A program made the translations under genes and the position numbers. Shown here one piece after another: positions 61,750-64,000 of a stretch of DNA of 64,000 bases. The first letter of the stretch is position 1, and every line of letters starts with the position of its first letter. The notes below the pieces were generated by a model. The model was not told the DNA's origin. It did no database searches and was given only the letters and a program-made list of their open reading frames with translations. The stretch covers positions 1 through 64,000 of the forward strand of contig JASAMV010004405.1 of the NCBI GenBank assembly GCA_030248065.1. Reading direction: 5' to 3'. This stretch comes from Rhynchonema sp. JSB1_4. Taxonomy: Eukaryota > Nematoda > Chromadorea > Monhysterida > Xyalidae.

Positions 61750-62220
61750 CAAGCAACACGAGCGATGAGGCTAGATAGGATACACAACGCGCGAGGAAAA
61801 CACGAAAACAACGGCAGAGACCTCTCGGCCAGCACCAACCCGAAAGGCGCAGCGCCAAAAAAAGCAAACAACCAACACGAGCCCCGAAGCGGATCGGGCA
61901 CTAGCAAAACGCAAAAAGAAAGAGAAATCCCAGCACCACATATCCACAACAACGTCCAAAATCAGCAGCCACGAATCACTAATCTACCACCTCCGAAATC
62001 GGCTCTAGCATGCCAATAACACTACGCCAACACGAGCCCGATCGAGGCTAGAAGATACACATACGGCTGCGAGAAATAGAAATACAACGGCAGAACCTCT
62101 CGGCCAGCACCAACTCCGAAATGGCCCAGCAAGCCAAAGAAAACCCGACACAAGCCCGAAAGACACCAAAACGCAAAAAAGAAACCAGCGCCGCCCACAA
62201 CACCCCCCACACACCCAATG
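61750..62220 (+). repeat. diverged GCCAACACGAGC-family sequence, partly duplicated
   Basis: CTCTCGGCCAGCACCAAC recurs (near 61822 and 62097), as do CACGAGCCC and AAAACGCAAAAA. Fragments of the MITE arms (CACCTCCGAAATCGG, CTACGCCAACACGAGCCCG) are visible. A/C-rich strand bias makes long but meaningless frames. Confidence 0.55.
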
Positions 62221-62604
62221 TATGTACGTTGTAACAGAACATTGTGAATACAGTGAACATTCGATATAACGAATTTCGATAAAAAAATTTTTTGTGACTT
62301 TCAAGCAGCAGTTCTTGACCAAATACTGCTGATGTAAATGCAAACACAAATTAGAGACATTGCAACGCAAAATAACACAGTGCCAAAGTTGGAACAGAAT
62401 CAGACAACGAGACAATACAAACAGTGTCAACGAAAAGGATCACATCGCAACATAAAAACGGACATCCAGAATAGCTGCATCATGAACACTTTGCCAAATG
62501 GTGTGGTGCAGATGGACACTGCAACCTAAAAATTGGAAGATTTGTTAGTCCGGCCCAAGGTAGGCATTCTGGGTTTGGTTTTATTCAAACCAGGAATGCT
62601 TTTT

Positions 62605-63000
62605 TGACCAAGAAAGTTTTATATTGCCGTTGGTATTCCTGATCTAAATGTCGGAAAAAGATTCAGCAGTGGCTGAAGTGAATGGGAAGAGTAGGTGACA
62701 ATTAAAGCACTTAAAGCACTAAAGGAGTGTGCGTGGCAACGTGGCATCGCCGTTGATCTGGAAAAAATCCAGGTCGTTTTTTACCAAGAAGCAGCAGCTT
62801 TTTGACCAAGAATGCTCGCTACAAAGCTTTATATTGCCTTTGGTAGGTATTTTGGATCTAATTGTCGAGCAAAGATTTAGCAGTGGCTGAGGTGAATGGG
62901 AAGGGTAGGTGACAATTAAGACACTTCGAGGGCATCGCGCAGCGATGCCCGAGGAGTGTGCGTGGCAATGTGGCTTCGCCCTTGAACTGGGAGAAACTAG
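62605..63000 (+). repeat. tandem duplication, about 195-bp unit, two copies
   Basis: GACCAAGAA, TTATATTGCC, CAGTGGCTGA, GTAGGTGACAATTAA, GAGTGTGCGTGGCAA occur in order in both halves (62605-62775 and 62798-63000). Confidence 0.75.
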
Positions 63001-64000
63001 GAAAAAAGAGCCTAAACAGGCTTACGGAATTATGCAACATCCGTAACTAAACCTAGCCTAGACTTCTGACGGTACAAATGGAAGAAACAAGTCTAACCGT
63101 ATACTTATGACGGTACAATGGGGAGAAACAAGGATTATCGAGCAACAGTTATGCGGTCCGACCACGTGATGTAGAAAAAATGGCGTTGCATAGTTCCGGC
63201 GCCCGCTCGGGGGAGGCGTAAATGCATAGTGCCGTGTTACATTGGGGGTTAGTCAAAACTTCGTACAACAGCGCAGAACACTTGTGTGCACTTGCACTTA
63301 CATTTGTGCTTGTCTGTTACCTGATGGAAAACTATGATATGAAAATGAAAAGAGGAAAGTGTCAACAAGGGTTGCCTTGTGAAACCGTGTGTTCAACCCA
63401 ACGCTAAGCCGTGTGTTATTTAATAGCCAGGGATTTTGTGCTTTTGTTGTCTGGTCTGACAAGCCGCATCTTATTCATACGAACTAATTAGCTTGTCCAA
63501 AAAGACAAAAGCCAACTGATGATTATTAGCGAGTTGAACAAATCGATTCCGTGAAGTTGCATAAGAATCGGGATAATAAGACCTAATATACATAGTAAAT
63601 GTGATAATGGGTGCTATTGTGGGATTATGTGGCGGGTGAAATCATACAGCACTTGTTTCTCACACTGACTAATGATAAGAAGTAAAATGAAAGGTGTGTA
63701 ATTGCGCTCGAAGATTGTGTTCTGTTACTGAAAAAAATGCTACTGAAAGAAATGGTGAAAACAAATGGGCAAAAAACGGATGGGGTGCCGAACACCGAGC
63801 GGGCGCCGGAACTATGCAACGCCATTTTTTCTACATCACGTGGTCGGACCGCATAACTGTTGCTCGATAATCCTTGTTTCTCCCCATTGTACCGTCATAA
63901 GTATACGGTTAGACTTGTTTCTTCCATTTATACCGTCAGAAGTCTAGGCTAGGTTTGGTTACGGATGTTGCATAATTCCGTAAGCCTGTTTAGGCTCTTT
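63001..64000. mobile_element. element with long terminal inverted repeats, cut by the window edge
   Basis: 63001-63212 is repeated inverted at 63795-64000 with about 97 percent identity (AGAGCCTAAACAGGCTTACGG at the left, inverse as the last bases of the window). The interior of about 580 bases has no recognisable protein. The true ends and target duplication may lie outside. Confidence 0.75.

Overview
This window reads as genomic DNA from a repeat-rich invertebrate animal, most likely a nematode or close relative. The genes are intron-split with GT...AG boundaries. They include a CTDSPL2-type phosphatase, a multi-exon globin of nematode type, two TWIK-like two-pore potassium channels and a secreted Kunitz protein. 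Degenerate TTAGGC-like tracts (TTAGGC is the nematode telomere unit) lie in the loops of two foldback elements, and a consensus acceptor sits 40 bases before the Kunitz start codon, where a spliced leader could be added. None of this proves the phylum. There is no bacterial gene organisation, no CRISPR array and no intact transposase or reverse transcriptase.

Layout. About 2.9-9.0 kb holds a complete ten-exon CTDSPL2-like gene on the minus strand. From 9 to 17 kb there are only repeats, including a 1.08-kb palindrome. The six-exon globin gene (minus) occupies 17.4-22.2 kb, with a different transposable element in nearly every intron. From 22.4 to 33.5 kb lies a graveyard of nested non-autonomous DNA transposons (hAT-like with 8-bp duplications, TTAA-type, TA-type and one TTA-type); the order of insertion can be read from the nesting. 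A 299-bp perfect AC run follows at 34.1 kb, then the Kunitz gene (plus) at 37.2-38.2 kb and a four-exon single-pass membrane protein (minus) at 39.4-40.9 kb. A nearly complete K2P channel gene (minus) spans 46.8-53.7 kb. A second K2P gene (plus) starts head-to-head with it at 55.4 kb; only its first three exons were found. From 58 kb to the end there are repeats: a GC-rich tandem array, tandem duplications and one arm pair of a long inverted-repeat element cut by the window edge.

Exon chains were assembled by hand from reading-frame continuity, splice-site consensus and similarity to remembered family motifs. In the CTDSPL2-like, globin, Kunitz and membrane-protein genes the exon lengths sum to whole codons and every junction phase agrees, so those models are fairly secure apart from the 5' ends.

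The most unusual signal is the 9-mer TGAAACATT. It occurs about 25 times, counting both strands, where roughly one would be expected by chance. It lies at or close to the dyad centre of at least seven otherwise unrelated palindromic element families that differ in terminal repeats and in target-site duplications. Two further short modules are shared: ACGAATAGAAAGAGAAAAT inside different element families, and AATTTTGACCAGCGTAA scattered through the introns, in two places apparently forming the splice acceptor itself.
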